A stretch of 64,000 nucleotides of DNA, from positions 124,001 through 188,000 of the forward strand of contig CAWHYZ010000015.1 of assembly GCA_963833605.1 (NCBI GenBank), given 5' to 3'. This document shows, piece by piece, positions 17,196-25,455 of the stretch. The translations under genes and the position numbers were made by a program. The notes below the pieces were generated by a model, which did no database searches, had not been told where the DNA came from, and saw only the letters and a program-made list of their open reading frames with translations. Source of the DNA: JAFAXD01 sp963833605 (GTDB taxonomy: Bacteria > Pseudomonadota > Alphaproteobacteria > Rhizobiales > Xanthobacteraceae). The stretch's first letter is position 1; every line of letters starts with the position of its first letter.

Positions 17196-18107
17196 CTAAC
17201 CCCTGCGCACGTCGAGTTTTGCCCGTGCCGCCGCCCGCTTGAGCTTGCCCTCATGCTTGCCGGCCTTGCGCTTGTTTTCGAGAATGATGTGGCCCACGGC
17301 CGTATTCGACGCCGGCACCGTGTAGAAGCGGTAGACCTCCTCGACCTTGTCGTCGAGGGCGCCGCGCATGATCAGCCACATCACCATCTCGATGCCCTCG
17401 GCGCCGGCCTCACGCATATATTCGATATGCGGGATGCGAGAGAGCTTCTTGGGATCCTTGCTAAGGTTGTCGAGGAATGCCTTGTCGAACTTGCTGTTGA
17501 TGAGACCGGCGCGCGGCCCCGAGATCTGATGCGACATGCCGCCGGTGCCGAAGACCACAACCCGCAGGTCTTCCGGATAGGATTCGACCGCCTTGCGGAT
17601 GGCGCGCCCGAGCGCAAAGCAGCGGTGGCCGGTCGGCGGCGGGTACATCACGACGTTGACGGCGAGCGGAATGATCGGGCACGGCCATTTCTGCGGCGAG
17701 CCGAACACCAGATTCAACGGCACGGTGAGGCCGTGATCGACCTCCATCTTGTTGACGATGGTCAAATCGAACTCGTCGAGGATCACCGATTGCGCGATGT
17801 GCGAAGCGAGCGCAGGGTGGCCTTTCACCACCGGCACCGGGCGCGGCCCCCAACCCTCATCGGCGGGTGGGAATTCCGCCGCACAACCGAGGGCGAAGGT
17901 TGGAATGATCTCCATCGAAAACGCCGAGGCATGGTCGTTATAGACGACGATGACCACGTCCGGCTTGGTTTTCGCCATCCACGCCTTGGACTTCTCAAAG
18001 CCGCTGAACACCCGCTTCCAGTAGGGTTCTTCGGTCTTCTTGTTGTCGATCGCCGCGCCGATCGCCGGCACGTGCGAGGACGTAACGCCTGCGATGATCC
18101 TAGCCAC
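17196..18107 (-). CDS. ligB: Protocatechuate 4,5-dioxygenase beta subunit LigB
   Basis: Catalytic subunit of the extradiol dioxygenase LigAB, 303 residues. The Fe(II) ligands are visible as His12 (SSHVPAIG), His59 (YNDHASAF) and Glu240 (EGIEMVMW), with the catalytic base His193 (GGMSHQISG), close to positions 12, 61, 242 and 195 of the Sphingobium enzyme. It opens protocatechuate between C4 and C5 to 4-carboxy-2-hydroxymuconate-6-semialdehyde. Its start overlaps the end of ligA by 8 bp, so the subunits are translationally coupled. The C-terminus is basic (KRAAARAKLDVRRG), as is that of its partner. Confidence 0.95.
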   Translation of the reverse strand: MARIIAGVTSSHVPAIGAAIDNKKTEEPYWKRVFSGFEKSKAWMAKTKPDVVIVVYNDHASAFSMEIIPTFALGCAAEFPPADEGWGPRPVPVVKGHPALASHIAQSVILDEFDLTIVNKMEVDHGLTVPLNLVFGSPQKWPCPIIPLAVNVVMYPPPTGHRCFALGRAIRKAVESYPEDLRVVVFGTGGMSHQISGPRAGLINSKFDKAFLDNLSKDPKKLSRIPHIEYMREAGAEGIEMVMWLIMRGALDDKVEEVYRFYTVPASNTAVGHIILENKRKAGKHEGKLKRAAARAKLDVRRG

Positions 18108-18600
18108 GTTTAGACCCTGCTTTCTTGCCAGATTTGGACTTCGATTTGGATTTCTTGGACTCGGACTTCTTCGACTTCGACTTGCCCTTGAGTTTGCCCT
18201 TGCCCGGCTCGGCGCTGCCCGACTTGCTGCGATTGCCTTCGACCGAGCGGCCGCCGGCCAGCATCATCTTGGCATAATCCTCCTGGGTCGAGCCGGTCAT
18301 GATCGCCGCGATATGCTGGAACGAGTGACCGTCGGTCGCGCCCAGTTTGGCGGTGAAATAGATGTTGCCGCCTAGTTCGAGCATGCGGTTGTATTGCCGG
18401 TTGAGGATGGCGTCGCGCTGTTCCTGAGTGAGCGCAAAGCGGTCGAGGTATTTGGCTTCATCGGCTTTGAACGCCTTGCGGTTTTCGTCCTTCATCAGCG
18501 ACATGCAGAACATGTTGAGATGATAGCCCTCTTTGGCCCGCTCGGCATCGAACACGAATGTGCCGGGAATATCGTCGTACTCCTGCTGCGTGCGTGCCAT
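18100..18600 (-). CDS. ligA: Protocatechuate 4,5-dioxygenase alpha subunit LigA with a Lys/Ser-rich tail
   Basis: Small subunit of LigAB, 166 residues from ATG 18600 (GAGGAGCGT just upstream). The conserved body covers about residues 1-120: DIPGTFVFDAERAKEGYHLN, KAFKADEAKYLDRF, NRQYNRMLELGGNIYFTAKL and QHIAAIMTGS, the helical lid that closes the LigB active site. After residue ~124 comes a 43-residue tail; from 134 on, 15 of 33 residues are Lys and 9 are Ser (KSKSKKSESKKSKSKSKS). LigA proteins I know end near residue 120-140 without such a tail. The tail is in frame and coupled to ligB, so it is probably translated; its function is unknown. Confidence 0.93.
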   Translation of the reverse strand: MARTQQEYDDIPGTFVFDAERAKEGYHLNMFCMSLMKDENRKAFKADEAKYLDRFALTQEQRDAILNRQYNRMLELGGNIYFTAKLGATDGHSFQHIAAIMTGSTQEDYAKMMLAGGRSVEGNRSKSGSAEPGKGKLKGKSKSKKSESKKSKSKSKSGKKAGSKRG

Positions 18601-18720
18601 ACGCTCCTCCACTGCGGTCCGGTGCCCCGCTTCCGAAGTTCGTGATACATCGCGACACCGTCTGACACGAGCTTCGGAAGCAAGGTGCACTAGCAAGACT
18701 ATGATTCCAGTGCCGCTTTT

Positions 18721-18775
18721 CGATTTGAAGTTCCCAAAACGAGCTTGCGGTAACCGCTGCGGAACTTCAATTCGG
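18721..18775. promoter_or_regulatory. Inverted repeat CGATTTGAAGTTCC / GGAACTTCAATTCGG upstream of ligA
   Basis: CGATTTGAAGTTCC (18721-18734) and GGAACTTCAATTCGG (18761-18775) form an inverted repeat with a 26-bp spacer, about 120-175 bp upstream of the ligA start, between ligI and ligA. The same half-site recurs upstream of two other minus-strand genes (49802-49856 and 51650-51665). It may be an operator or a dispersed hairpin element. Confidence 0.55.
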
Positions 18776-18846
18776 CGGCCCCAGCGCCAACTGAATACAA
18801 AGCGCAGCGTTGCTTTGCAACGTGCGCGGCGCCGCTATTGATTGCA

Positions 18847-19722
18847 TTAAGTCCAATAAAGCCGCATCGGGTTGTCGATCAGAAGCTTCCTCTGCAACGC
18901 CTGCGTGGGCGCGATCACCGGGATACGGTCGGTGAGCACGCCGTCATCGAGCGCTTCTTTCTTCATGTTGGGATGCGGCCAATCGGTGCCCCACAGAACC
19001 CGATCGGGGAAGCGCTCCACCAGGGTCTTGGCGAATGGAACCACGTCCTCGTAAGGTGGGCCGGCGACGCTCAGGCGCTCCGGGCAGGTCACCTTGACCC
19101 AGAAGTTCTCACGTTCGGCCATGAGTTTATGGAAGCGCTGGTTCTCCGGGTGATCGACGCCTTTGCGCACGTCGGGTGTGCCCATATGGTCGACCACGAC
19201 CGTGGTGGGCAACGCGGTGAAGAACGCCTCAAGGTCGGGCAGGTCCGGCATCTCGAAGTAAACCACAATATGCCAGCCGAGCGGCGCGACCCGTGCGGCG
19301 ATGCGCTCGAGCACATCGCGCGGCGTGAAATCGACCAGGCGGCGCACGAAATTGAAGCGCACGCCCTTCACACCGGCTCGGTCCATGGCCTTGAGCTCGG
19401 CGTCGGTGACCTCCTCGCCGACAAAGGCCACCCCCTTAGCCTTGTTGTTGGAACTCTCGAGCGCGTCGACCATCGCCCGATTGTCCTTGCTGTGACAGCT
19501 CGCCTGCACGATCACGTTCTTGTCGAAGCCGAGAAAATCGCGCAGCGCAAAGAGCTTCTCCTTAGGCGCGTCGCATGGCGTGTATTTACGCTCGGGCGCA
19601 TAGGGAAACTTCGCCTCCGGTCCGAACACGTGGCAGTGCGCATCGACCGCGCCCGGCAGCGGCTGGTAACGCGGCTTCGACGGATTGGGATGAAACGGAA
19701 TGTAACCGGCACTCATCGGCAC
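18847..19722 (-). CDS. ligI: 2-pyrone-4,6-dicarboxylate hydrolase LigI
   Basis: Amidohydrolase-superfamily lactonase of 291 residues. It has the LigI hallmark VDAHCHVFGPEAKFPYAPER near residue 26 (H-x-H on strand 1), a central VVDHMGTPD motif, WVKVTCPERLS and the strand-8 Asp in LWGTDWPHPN. LigI hydrolyses 2-pyrone-4,6-dicarboxylate to 4-oxalomesaconate, the step after LigC. It needs no metal, unlike most of the superfamily. It lies upstream of ligA on the same strand with a 246-bp gap that holds an inverted repeat, so it may share a transcript or have its own promoter. ATG 19716 is an alternative start two codons in. Confidence 0.92.
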   Translation of the reverse strand: MPMSAGYIPFHPNPSKPRYQPLPGAVDAHCHVFGPEAKFPYAPERKYTPCDAPKEKLFALRDFLGFDKNVIVQASCHSKDNRAMVDALESSNNKAKGVAFVGEEVTDAELKAMDRAGVKGVRFNFVRRLVDFTPRDVLERIAARVAPLGWHIVVYFEMPDLPDLEAFFTALPTTVVVDHMGTPDVRKGVDHPENQRFHKLMAERENFWVKVTCPERLSVAGPPYEDVVPFAKTLVERFPDRVLWGTDWPHPNMKKEALDDGVLTDRIPVIAPTQALQRKLLIDNPMRLYWT

Positions 19723-19834
19723 GGGGACGGTCTCCTATCAACGTGCTCCGCTATGCAGCCCGGATGAAGCGAGACGCAATCCGGGAAGCCATCCCGCGTT
19801 CCGCTTCGCTCCACGCGGGCCATGGCGTACGACA

Positions 19835-19879
19835 GCATGATCCCGAAAAGTGGACACCGGTTTTCGGAAAAGATCATGC
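19835..19879. repeat. Dispersed palindrome, GCATGATCCCGAAAAG type
   Basis: A 45-bp palindrome with arms GCATGATCCCGAAAAG and CTTTTC-like/GATCATGC, separated by GGACACCGG. It is the same element as at 9105-9150. It lies between the thiolase gene and ligI, in the only gap (208 bp) between them, and could form a hairpin in a shared transcript. Confidence 0.8.
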
Positions 19880-19930
19880 TCTAATATGAACCTGGAGCGG
19901 GATGACGAATCGAAGATAAGTCATCACGCT

Positions 19931-21136
19931 CTAGACCCGCTCCAGCGCGAGCGAAACCCCCTGCCCGACGCCGACGCACATGGTGGCGAGCCCACGCCTG
20001 CCCTTGATGGCGTCGAGCTGGTGCGCTGCGGTGAGCGCGAGCCGCGCGCCCGACATGCCGAGCGGGTGCCCGAGCGCGATCGCACCGCCATTCGGATTGA
20101 CATGCTCGGCATCGTCGGGAACGCCGAGCTGGCGCAGGCAGGCGAGCGCCTGGGAGGCAAAGGCTTCGTTGAGTTCGATCACGTCGAAGTCGCCAATCCG
20201 TAGGCCGAGGCGCGCCATCAGCTTTTGCGTGGACGGCACCGGGCCGATCCCCATGATGCGCGGCGAAACACCGGCCGATGCCATGCCGAGAATGCGCGCG
20301 CGCGGCGTGAGCCCGTGACGCCTGGCCGCCTCTTCCGACGCGACAATCATGGCGGCGGCGCCGTCGTTCACGCCCGACGCGTTGCCGGCGGTCACGGTAC
20401 CGGGCGTCCGGAACGGGGTTTTGAGCTTTGCGAGTGCATCGAGCGTGGTGTCCGGACGCGGATGCTCGTCCTTGTCCACCACGATCGGTCCAGCCTTCCC
20501 GCCGGGCGTCTCCACCACCACGATCTCGGCCGCGAAGTATCCGGATGCCATGGCCTTGCCGGCGCGCTGCTGGGAGCGATGCGCGAAGGCGTCCTGATCC
20601 TTGCGTGCGACCTGGAATTCCTCCGCCACGTTCTCGCCGGTCTCCGGCATCTGGTCGACGCCGTACTGCGCCTTGATCAGCGGATTGATGAAGCGCCAGC
20701 CGATCGTGGTGTCGAAGGTCTCGTTGGTGCGGGAAAAGGCCTCGGTCGCCTTGCCGGTCACGAACGGAGCCCGGGTCATCGACTCCACCCCGCCCGCGAT
20801 GGCGAGATCGATCTCGCCCGCCTTGATGGCCTGGGCGGCGGCGCCCACCGCATTGAGCCCGGACGCGCACAGGCGATTGACGGTGATGGCCGGGATCGTG
20901 TCGGGCAGGCCTGCGAGCAGGAGCGCCATGCGGGCGACGTTGCGATTGTCTTCGCCAGCCTGGTTGGCGCAGCCGAAATAAACTTCATCGACCTGCGACC
21001 AGTCGACCTTCGGGTTGCGCTTCACCAGCGCTTTGATCGGCACCGCCGCGAGGTCGTCGGTGCGGACCTTGGCGAGCGCGCCCGCATAACGGCCGATCGG
21101 GGTGCGGACCGCGTCACAGATGAAAGCATCACGCAT
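19931..21136 (-). CDS. Thiolase (acetyl-CoA acyltransferase), PcaF-like
   Basis: Degradative thiolase of 401 residues. The acyl-accepting Cys90 is in VNRLCASGLNAVG, the catalytic His in NPNGGAIALGHPLGMSGAR, and the final active-site Cys in TMCVGVGQG. Strong similarity to beta-ketoadipyl-CoA thiolase (PcaF) is seen in AFICDAVRTPIGRYAGAL. ATG 21136 has AAGGAG seven bases upstream and is preferred to ATG 21181. The gene is divergent from the crotonase/ligase/SDR/thioesterase operon, from which 233 bp separate it. In that setting it could cleave the 3-ketoacyl-CoA formed from hydroxycinnamoyl-CoA. A role in the beta-ketoadipate pathway is the alternative, but no other pca genes are nearby. Confidence 0.88.
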   Translation of the reverse strand: MRDAFICDAVRTPIGRYAGALAKVRTDDLAAVPIKALVKRNPKVDWSQVDEVYFGCANQAGEDNRNVARMALLLAGLPDTIPAITVNRLCASGLNAVGAAAQAIKAGEIDLAIAGGVESMTRAPFVTGKATEAFSRTNETFDTTIGWRFINPLIKAQYGVDQMPETGENVAEEFQVARKDQDAFAHRSQQRAGKAMASGYFAAEIVVVETPGGKAGPIVVDKDEHPRPDTTLDALAKLKTPFRTPGTVTAGNASGVNDGAAAMIVASEEAARRHGLTPRARILGMASAGVSPRIMGIGPVPSTQKLMARLGLRIGDFDVIELNEAFASQALACLRQLGVPDDAEHVNPNGGAIALGHPLGMSGARLALTAAHQLDAIKGRRGLATMCVGVGQGVSLALERV

Positions 21137-21369
21137 GGGAACTCCTTGGGCCCGACGCACGGACGATGGCGGGTCCGGCACAGCATACGGAAGGACGACG
21201 GCGGCTCAAAGCAAGCTCGGATCGGGCCAACGTCGTGGCAGCCGGCATCCGATGACGCAAGCAAGGTTTCCGCATGCCTGCTTACCGGAGGCGGGCTCCC
21301 GGCAGCTTGACCCGGTAGGGGAGAGATGCCATCCAAAACGCCCGCTCTCAACGACCAAGTGAACACGCA

Positions 21370-22170
21370 ATGTCCGGTTCTGGGTCACACGCGAAGGCCT
21401 TGCCGACCTCGCTGCACGCCGAAACTCGTGGCGAAATCGCGATCCTGCGGCTCAACCGCGCCGAGAAGCGCAATGCGCTCAACGACGAGACGGTGCTCGG
21501 CCTGGAAACATTCTTCAGCAACCTGCCCAAGGGTGTGAAGGCCGTGGTTCTGCACGGTGATGGCGATCATTTTTCCGCCGGTCTCGATCTGTCGAACCTG
21601 CGTTCGCACGATATCGAAGAAGCCGTGCGGCATTCGAGCCTCTGGCATCGCGTGTTCGACCAAATCGAATTCGGCCAGGTGCCGGTGATCGCCGTGATGC
21701 ACGGTGCGGTGGTCGGAGGCGGCCTCGAGCTCGCGGCGGCGACCCACGTGCGGGTCGCTGAACGCAAGACCTACTATGCGCTGCCCGAGGGTACCCGCGG
21801 CATTTTCGTCGGCGGCGGCGGTTCGGTGCGCATCCCGCGGCTGATCGGCATCTCGCGCATGATGGACATGATGCTGACGGGGCATGTGCTGACCGATGAG
21901 GAAGGCCAGGCGCTCAGCCTCTCGCACTATCTGGTCGAGCCGGGCGAGGGTCTCGCCAAGGGGATCGAGCTTGCGACCCGCATCGCCGGCAACGCGTTTC
22001 TGACCAACTTTGCGGTGATGCACGCGCTACCCCGCATCGCCGAACAGGATCGTGCCTCGGGCTACGTGATGGAAGGGCTGATGGCCGCGATTGCGGGCAG
22101 CGGCGAAGAAGCGAAAGCTCGCGTCAAGGCGTTCCTGGAAAAGCGCGGCCCGAAAGTCGCGCGCAGTTGA
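21370..22170 (+). CDS. Crotonase-family enoyl-CoA hydratase
   Basis: Enoyl-CoA hydratase/isomerase-fold protein, 266 residues. The first CoA/oxyanion segment is DGDHFSAGLDLSNL (about residues 58-71), the second HGAVVGGGLELAAATHVRVA (about 110-129). The latter position often carries a catalytic Glu, and ALPEGTRGIFVGGGG follows. The gene starts the plus-strand operon with a CoA ligase, an SDR and a thioesterase. Two readings are possible: hydration of hydroxycinnamoyl-CoA for beta-oxidation, or the hydratase-lyase (Ech) reaction giving an aldehyde. The dehydrogenase, thiolase and thioesterase neighbours favour hydration. Confidence 0.87.
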   Translation: MSGSGSHAKALPTSLHAETRGEIAILRLNRAEKRNALNDETVLGLETFFSNLPKGVKAVVLHGDGDHFSAGLDLSNLRSHDIEEAVRHSSLWHRVFDQIEFGQVPVIAVMHGAVVGGGLELAAATHVRVAERKTYYALPEGTRGIFVGGGGSVRIPRLIGISRMMDMMLTGHVLTDEEGQALSLSHYLVEPGEGLAKGIELATRIAGNAFLTNFAVMHALPRIAEQDRASGYVMEGLMAAIAGSGEEAKARVKAFLEKRGPKVARS

Positions 22171-22174
22171 GGCG

Positions 22175-24052
22175 ATGCAGTCGCTGCGCCATCGCGACGC
22201 CGACGCGCCGGTCTATGACCGGCCGGTGCGGCTCGGATCCCGTGATTTTCTGATCGACCGCAAAAGCGACGGTACGATCTACATTCGCTCGCCACACCAG
22301 CTCGATGCCTATCCCGACAAGTTGACCGAGCGCCTGGTGCACTGGGCAACCCGCACGCCCGAGCGCGTGTTCATGGCCGACCGGGTCGACGGCGATTGGC
22401 GCAGCACCAGCTATGCGGACACGCTGGCGCGCATTCGGCGGATCGCGTCGGCGCTGCTGGCGCGCGACCTCTCACCGGAGCGGCCCGTCGTCATGCTCTC
22501 CGGCAATGATCTCGAGCACCAGTGGCTCTCGCTCGCTGCCTTGCACGTTGGCATTCCCTACGCGCCGGTGTCTCCGGCCTATTCGCTGATCTCGCGCGAC
22601 TTTGCGAACCTCAACTACATTTTCAACCTGCTCACCCCTGGCCTCGTCTTCGTCAGCGACGGCGCGGCCTTTGCGCGCGCCATCGAGACGATCGTGCCGC
22701 CCGAGGTCGAGCTCGTGGTGGTGCGCAATCCGCCGGGCAATCGGCCGGTGACGATGTTCTCGGAGCTCGCGCAAGCGAACCCAAGTGCTGCAGTCGATGC
22801 CGCCCACGGCCGCGTCGGCCCAAGCACGATTGCCAAGTTCCTGTTCACCTCGGGCTCCACCGGTCATCCCAAGGGCGTGATCAACACCCAGCGCATGCTC
22901 TGCAGCAACCAGGCCATGATCCTTGCGGCCTTGCGCTATTTCGAGGACGAGCCGCCGGTCGTGCTCGACTGGGCGCCGTGGCACCACACCGCCGGCGGCA
23001 ATCACAACGTCTATCTGGTGCTCTACAACGGCGGCTCGTTCTATGTGGACGACGGCAAACCGATGCCGGGCGCGATCGAGGCGACGGTACGCAATCTGCG
23101 CGACGTGTCGCCGACCTGGTATTTCAACGTGCCCAAGGGCTTCGAGGCGCTGCTGCCCTATCTGCAGGCCGACGCCGGCTTGCGGCAGTCATTCTTCCGG
23201 AATCTCAAAGTACTCTGGTACGCAGCCGCCGGCGTGTCGCAATACGTCAGCGATGAATATGAGCGGATGGCGGCCGCGACCGTGGGCCGGCGCATTCCGT
23301 TTCTCACGGGGCTGGGCTCGACCGAGACCGCGCCGTTTGCGATCGGCCGCACATGGCCGGCCGAGCGTGCCGCCAACATCGGGCTGCCCGGCCCCGGTCT
23401 CGAGCTCAAGCTCGTCCCCAATGGCGGCAAGCTCGAAGCACGCCTGCGCGGCCCCAACATCACGCCCGGCTATTGGCGCGAGCCCGACCTCACCGCCAAG
23501 GCCTATGACGAGGAAGGTTTCTACAAACTCGGCGATGCGCTCGCGTTCGAAGATCCGGCGGAGCCCGGCAAGGGGCTCGTGTTCGACGGCCGCATTGCCG
23601 AGGATTTCAAGCTTGCGACCGGCACCTGGGTTGCGACCGGCCGGCTGCGTGCCCGCATGATCGATGCCTTTGCGCCCTACGTGCGTGACGTGGTGCTGGC
23701 GGGTCCCGACCGCGACGATCTGGCCGCACTCATTTTTCCCGACCCCGCGGCCTGCCGCGCGCTTGCGCCGGACATCACCGGCGACGTTGCGGCGCTGCTC
23801 GCCGACCCGCGCGTGCGCGCCGAATTCCAGGCACGCCTCGATGCTTTGGCAACAGAATCGACCGGCTCGTCCAACCGCGTGGTGCGCGCCATGCTGATGG
23901 CGGAACCTCCATCGATCGATACCGGCGAAGCAACCGACAAGGGCTCCATCAATCAGCGCAACGTACTGCGACGCCGCGCCACCCTGGTCGAGGAACTTTA
24001 CGCCGAGCCGCCCTCCCCGCGCATCATCGCCATCACCAAACGGAAGGCCTGA
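22175..24052 (+). CDS. Feruloyl-CoA synthetase-like acyl-CoA ligase
   Basis: Adenylate-forming acyl-CoA synthetase, 625 residues from ATG 22175, 4 bp after the crotonase stop. The AMP-binding P-loop FTSGSTGHPKGVIN lies near residue 225, the A5 motif GLGSTETAPFAIG near 385 and A7-like YKLGDALAF near 450. The sequence PRGL is replaced by GRIAEDFKLATGTWV, the pattern seen in feruloyl-CoA synthetases, where a Glu-Asp-Phe-Lys-Leu segment is typical. It would activate ferulate, coumarate or caffeate to CoA thioesters with ATP. It lies between hydratase and SDR genes in one operon. The exact acid is not determined. Confidence 0.88.
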   Translation: MQSLRHRDADAPVYDRPVRLGSRDFLIDRKSDGTIYIRSPHQLDAYPDKLTERLVHWATRTPERVFMADRVDGDWRSTSYADTLARIRRIASALLARDLSPERPVVMLSGNDLEHQWLSLAALHVGIPYAPVSPAYSLISRDFANLNYIFNLLTPGLVFVSDGAAFARAIETIVPPEVELVVVRNPPGNRPVTMFSELAQANPSAAVDAAHGRVGPSTIAKFLFTSGSTGHPKGVINTQRMLCSNQAMILAALRYFEDEPPVVLDWAPWHHTAGGNHNVYLVLYNGGSFYVDDGKPMPGAIEATVRNLRDVSPTWYFNVPKGFEALLPYLQADAGLRQSFFRNLKVLWYAAAGVSQYVSDEYERMAAATVGRRIPFLTGLGSTETAPFAIGRTWPAERAANIGLPGPGLELKLVPNGGKLEARLRGPNITPGYWREPDLTAKAYDEEGFYKLGDALAFEDPAEPGKGLVFDGRIAEDFKLATGTWVATGRLRARMIDAFAPYVRDVVLAGPDRDDLAALIFPDPAACRALAPDITGDVAALLADPRVRAEFQARLDALATESTGSSNRVVRAMLMAEPPSIDTGEATDKGSINQRNVLRRRATLVEELYAEPPSPRIIAITKRKA

Positions 24053-24054
24053 TC

Positions 24055-24816
24055 ATGAATCCAAACGGACATGCTGCTCTCATTACCGGCGGGGGCTCCG
24101 GGCTCGGCGCTGCCACCGCCGAGAAGCTCGCTGCGGCCGGCGCCAAGGTCGCGATCCTCGACGTCAATATGGACGCGGCGAAGGGCGTTGCCGCGAAGAT
24201 CCGCGGCCTGGCGATCCCCTGCGACGTGACCAACGCCGATGCGACGCAAGCCGCCATCAAGGAGGCGCACGACAAGCACGGCGCCGCCCGCATCGTCGTC
24301 AACTGCGCAGGTATCGGTGAGGGCAAGCGCATCGTCGGCCGCGAGGGCCCGATGCCGCTCGCCGACTTCGAGCGTGTTATCAGGATCAACCTGATCGGCA
24401 CCTTCAACACGATGCGGCTCGCCGCCGCCGACATGCAGGGCCTTCCGGCGCTCGACGCCGGCGAGCGCGGCATCATCATCATGACCGCATCGGTGGCGGC
24501 GTTCGAAGGCCAGATCGGTCAGGCCGCGTATTCGGCTTCCAAAGGCGGCGTCGTTGCGCTCGTGCTGCCAGCGGCGCGCGAGTTCGCTCAGTTCGGCATC
24601 CGCGTCAACGCCATCGCGCCGGGCATCTTCCATACCCCCATGCTGGGCAAGCTGCGGGAGGACATTCAGAAGAGCCTCGCCGAGTCCGTGCCGTTTCCAA
24701 AACTTCTGGGCGATCCTGGCGAATACGCGGCGCTCGCAATGCACATGGTCGAAAACCGCTATCTCAACGGCGAGACGGTGCGGCTCGACGGCGCCTTGCG
24801 CATGGCGCCACGCTGA
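24055..24816 (+). CDS. SDR 3-hydroxyacyl-CoA dehydrogenase-like oxidoreductase
   Basis: Short-chain dehydrogenase, 253 residues, resembling type II 3-hydroxyacyl-CoA dehydrogenases (HSD17B10-like). It has TGGGSGLGAATAEKLAAAGA (about residues 11-30), the structural Asn in NCAGIGEG, catalytic Ser in MTASVAAFEG and the YSASKGG active-site pair. Within this operon it would oxidise the 3-hydroxyacyl-CoA made by the crotonase to the 3-keto form, ready for thiolysis. The ATG follows the ligase TGA after 2 bp. Generic fatty-acid oxidation cannot be excluded on sequence alone. Confidence 0.88.
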   Translation: MNPNGHAALITGGGSGLGAATAEKLAAAGAKVAILDVNMDAAKGVAAKIRGLAIPCDVTNADATQAAIKEAHDKHGAARIVVNCAGIGEGKRIVGREGPMPLADFERVIRINLIGTFNTMRLAAADMQGLPALDAGERGIIIMTASVAAFEGQIGQAAYSASKGGVVALVLPAAREFAQFGIRVNAIAPGIFHTPMLGKLREDIQKSLAESVPFPKLLGDPGEYAALAMHMVENRYLNGETVRLDGALRMAPR

Positions 24817-24822
24817 TACCTC

Positions 24823-25254
24823 GTGCCAGCCATGCTCAGCAATTCGCGTCGCGTGACGATCGAGTGGCAGCACTGCGATCCGGCCGGGATCGTGTTCTAC
24901 CCGCGCTACTTTGCGATGTTCGATACCTCGACCACCATGCTGTTCGAAAAGGCGCTGGGGATGACCAAATATCAGCTGCTCAAGACATACGAGTTTCTCG
25001 GCTATCCGATGGTCGATACCCACACCCGCTTCATGCTGCCGACGCGGTTTGGCGACGAGGTCGAGATCAAGACCACTCTGATCGAGGTCAAGCACTCGAG
25101 CTTCACGGTCGAGCACCAGATCCTCAAAGGCGGCGAGCTTGCGGTCGAGGGCCGCGACACCAGGGTCTGGGTCGTGCACGATCCCAACGACCCGGACAAG
25201 TTCAAGGCCAAGGCGATCCCGCCCGAAGTGATCGCGCGGCTCACTGCGGGCTAG
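24823..25254 (+). CDS. 4-hydroxybenzoyl-CoA thioesterase-type hotdog thioesterase
   Basis: Hotdog-fold thioesterase, 143 residues from GTG 24823 (140 from ATG 24832). The signature EWQHCDPAGIVFYPRYFAMF is the classic 4-hydroxybenzoyl-CoA thioesterase motif, with the catalytic Asp in HCDPAG. It would release 4-hydroxybenzoate (or vanillate) from its CoA ester, the last step of CoA-dependent side-chain shortening. The freed 4-hydroxybenzoate is the substrate of PobA, encoded at 55941-57113. It is the last gene of the operon; the IS110 element and its palindromes begin about 30 bp downstream. Confidence 0.88.
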   Translation: MPAMLSNSRRVTIEWQHCDPAGIVFYPRYFAMFDTSTTMLFEKALGMTKYQLLKTYEFLGYPMVDTHTRFMLPTRFGDEVEIKTTLIEVKHSSFTVEHQILKGGELAVEGRDTRVWVVHDPNDPDKFKAKAIPPEVIARLTAG

Positions 25255-25280
25255 AACCCTACGGGGGGAGCGCGCCACCC

Positions 25281-25377
25281 CCATAGATGCCCTCTCTCAC
25301 CATAGATGCCCTCGCTCGGACAGATGGCATCTATGGCGGCAACCCCCATAGATGCCCTCTCTCACCATAGATGATGG
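25281..25377. repeat. CCATAGATG palindrome array, left of the IS element
   Basis: Two unit types alternate. Unit A, CCATAGATGCCCTCTCTCA, occurs at 25281-25299 and 25346-25364. Unit B is a palindrome of about 37 bp with arms CCATAGATGCC and GGCATCTATGG at 25300-25336. A truncated CCATAGATG at 25365-25373 meets the IS element. The same A/B arrangement resumes on the other side at 26725. Confidence 0.85.
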
Positions 25378-25455
25378 TGTGGACGGCCCCGACGGCATCG
25401 GTGTGCCAAGCTTGGTTTGTGAATGCTGATTGAACCAGGCAAGGAGCCATCCACG

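Noticed and set aside
22091..22174. An upstream in-frame start for the CoA ligase
   Set aside because: It would lie entirely inside the crotonase coding region and adds a basic stretch unlike the family; ATG 22175 directly follows the crotonase stop.
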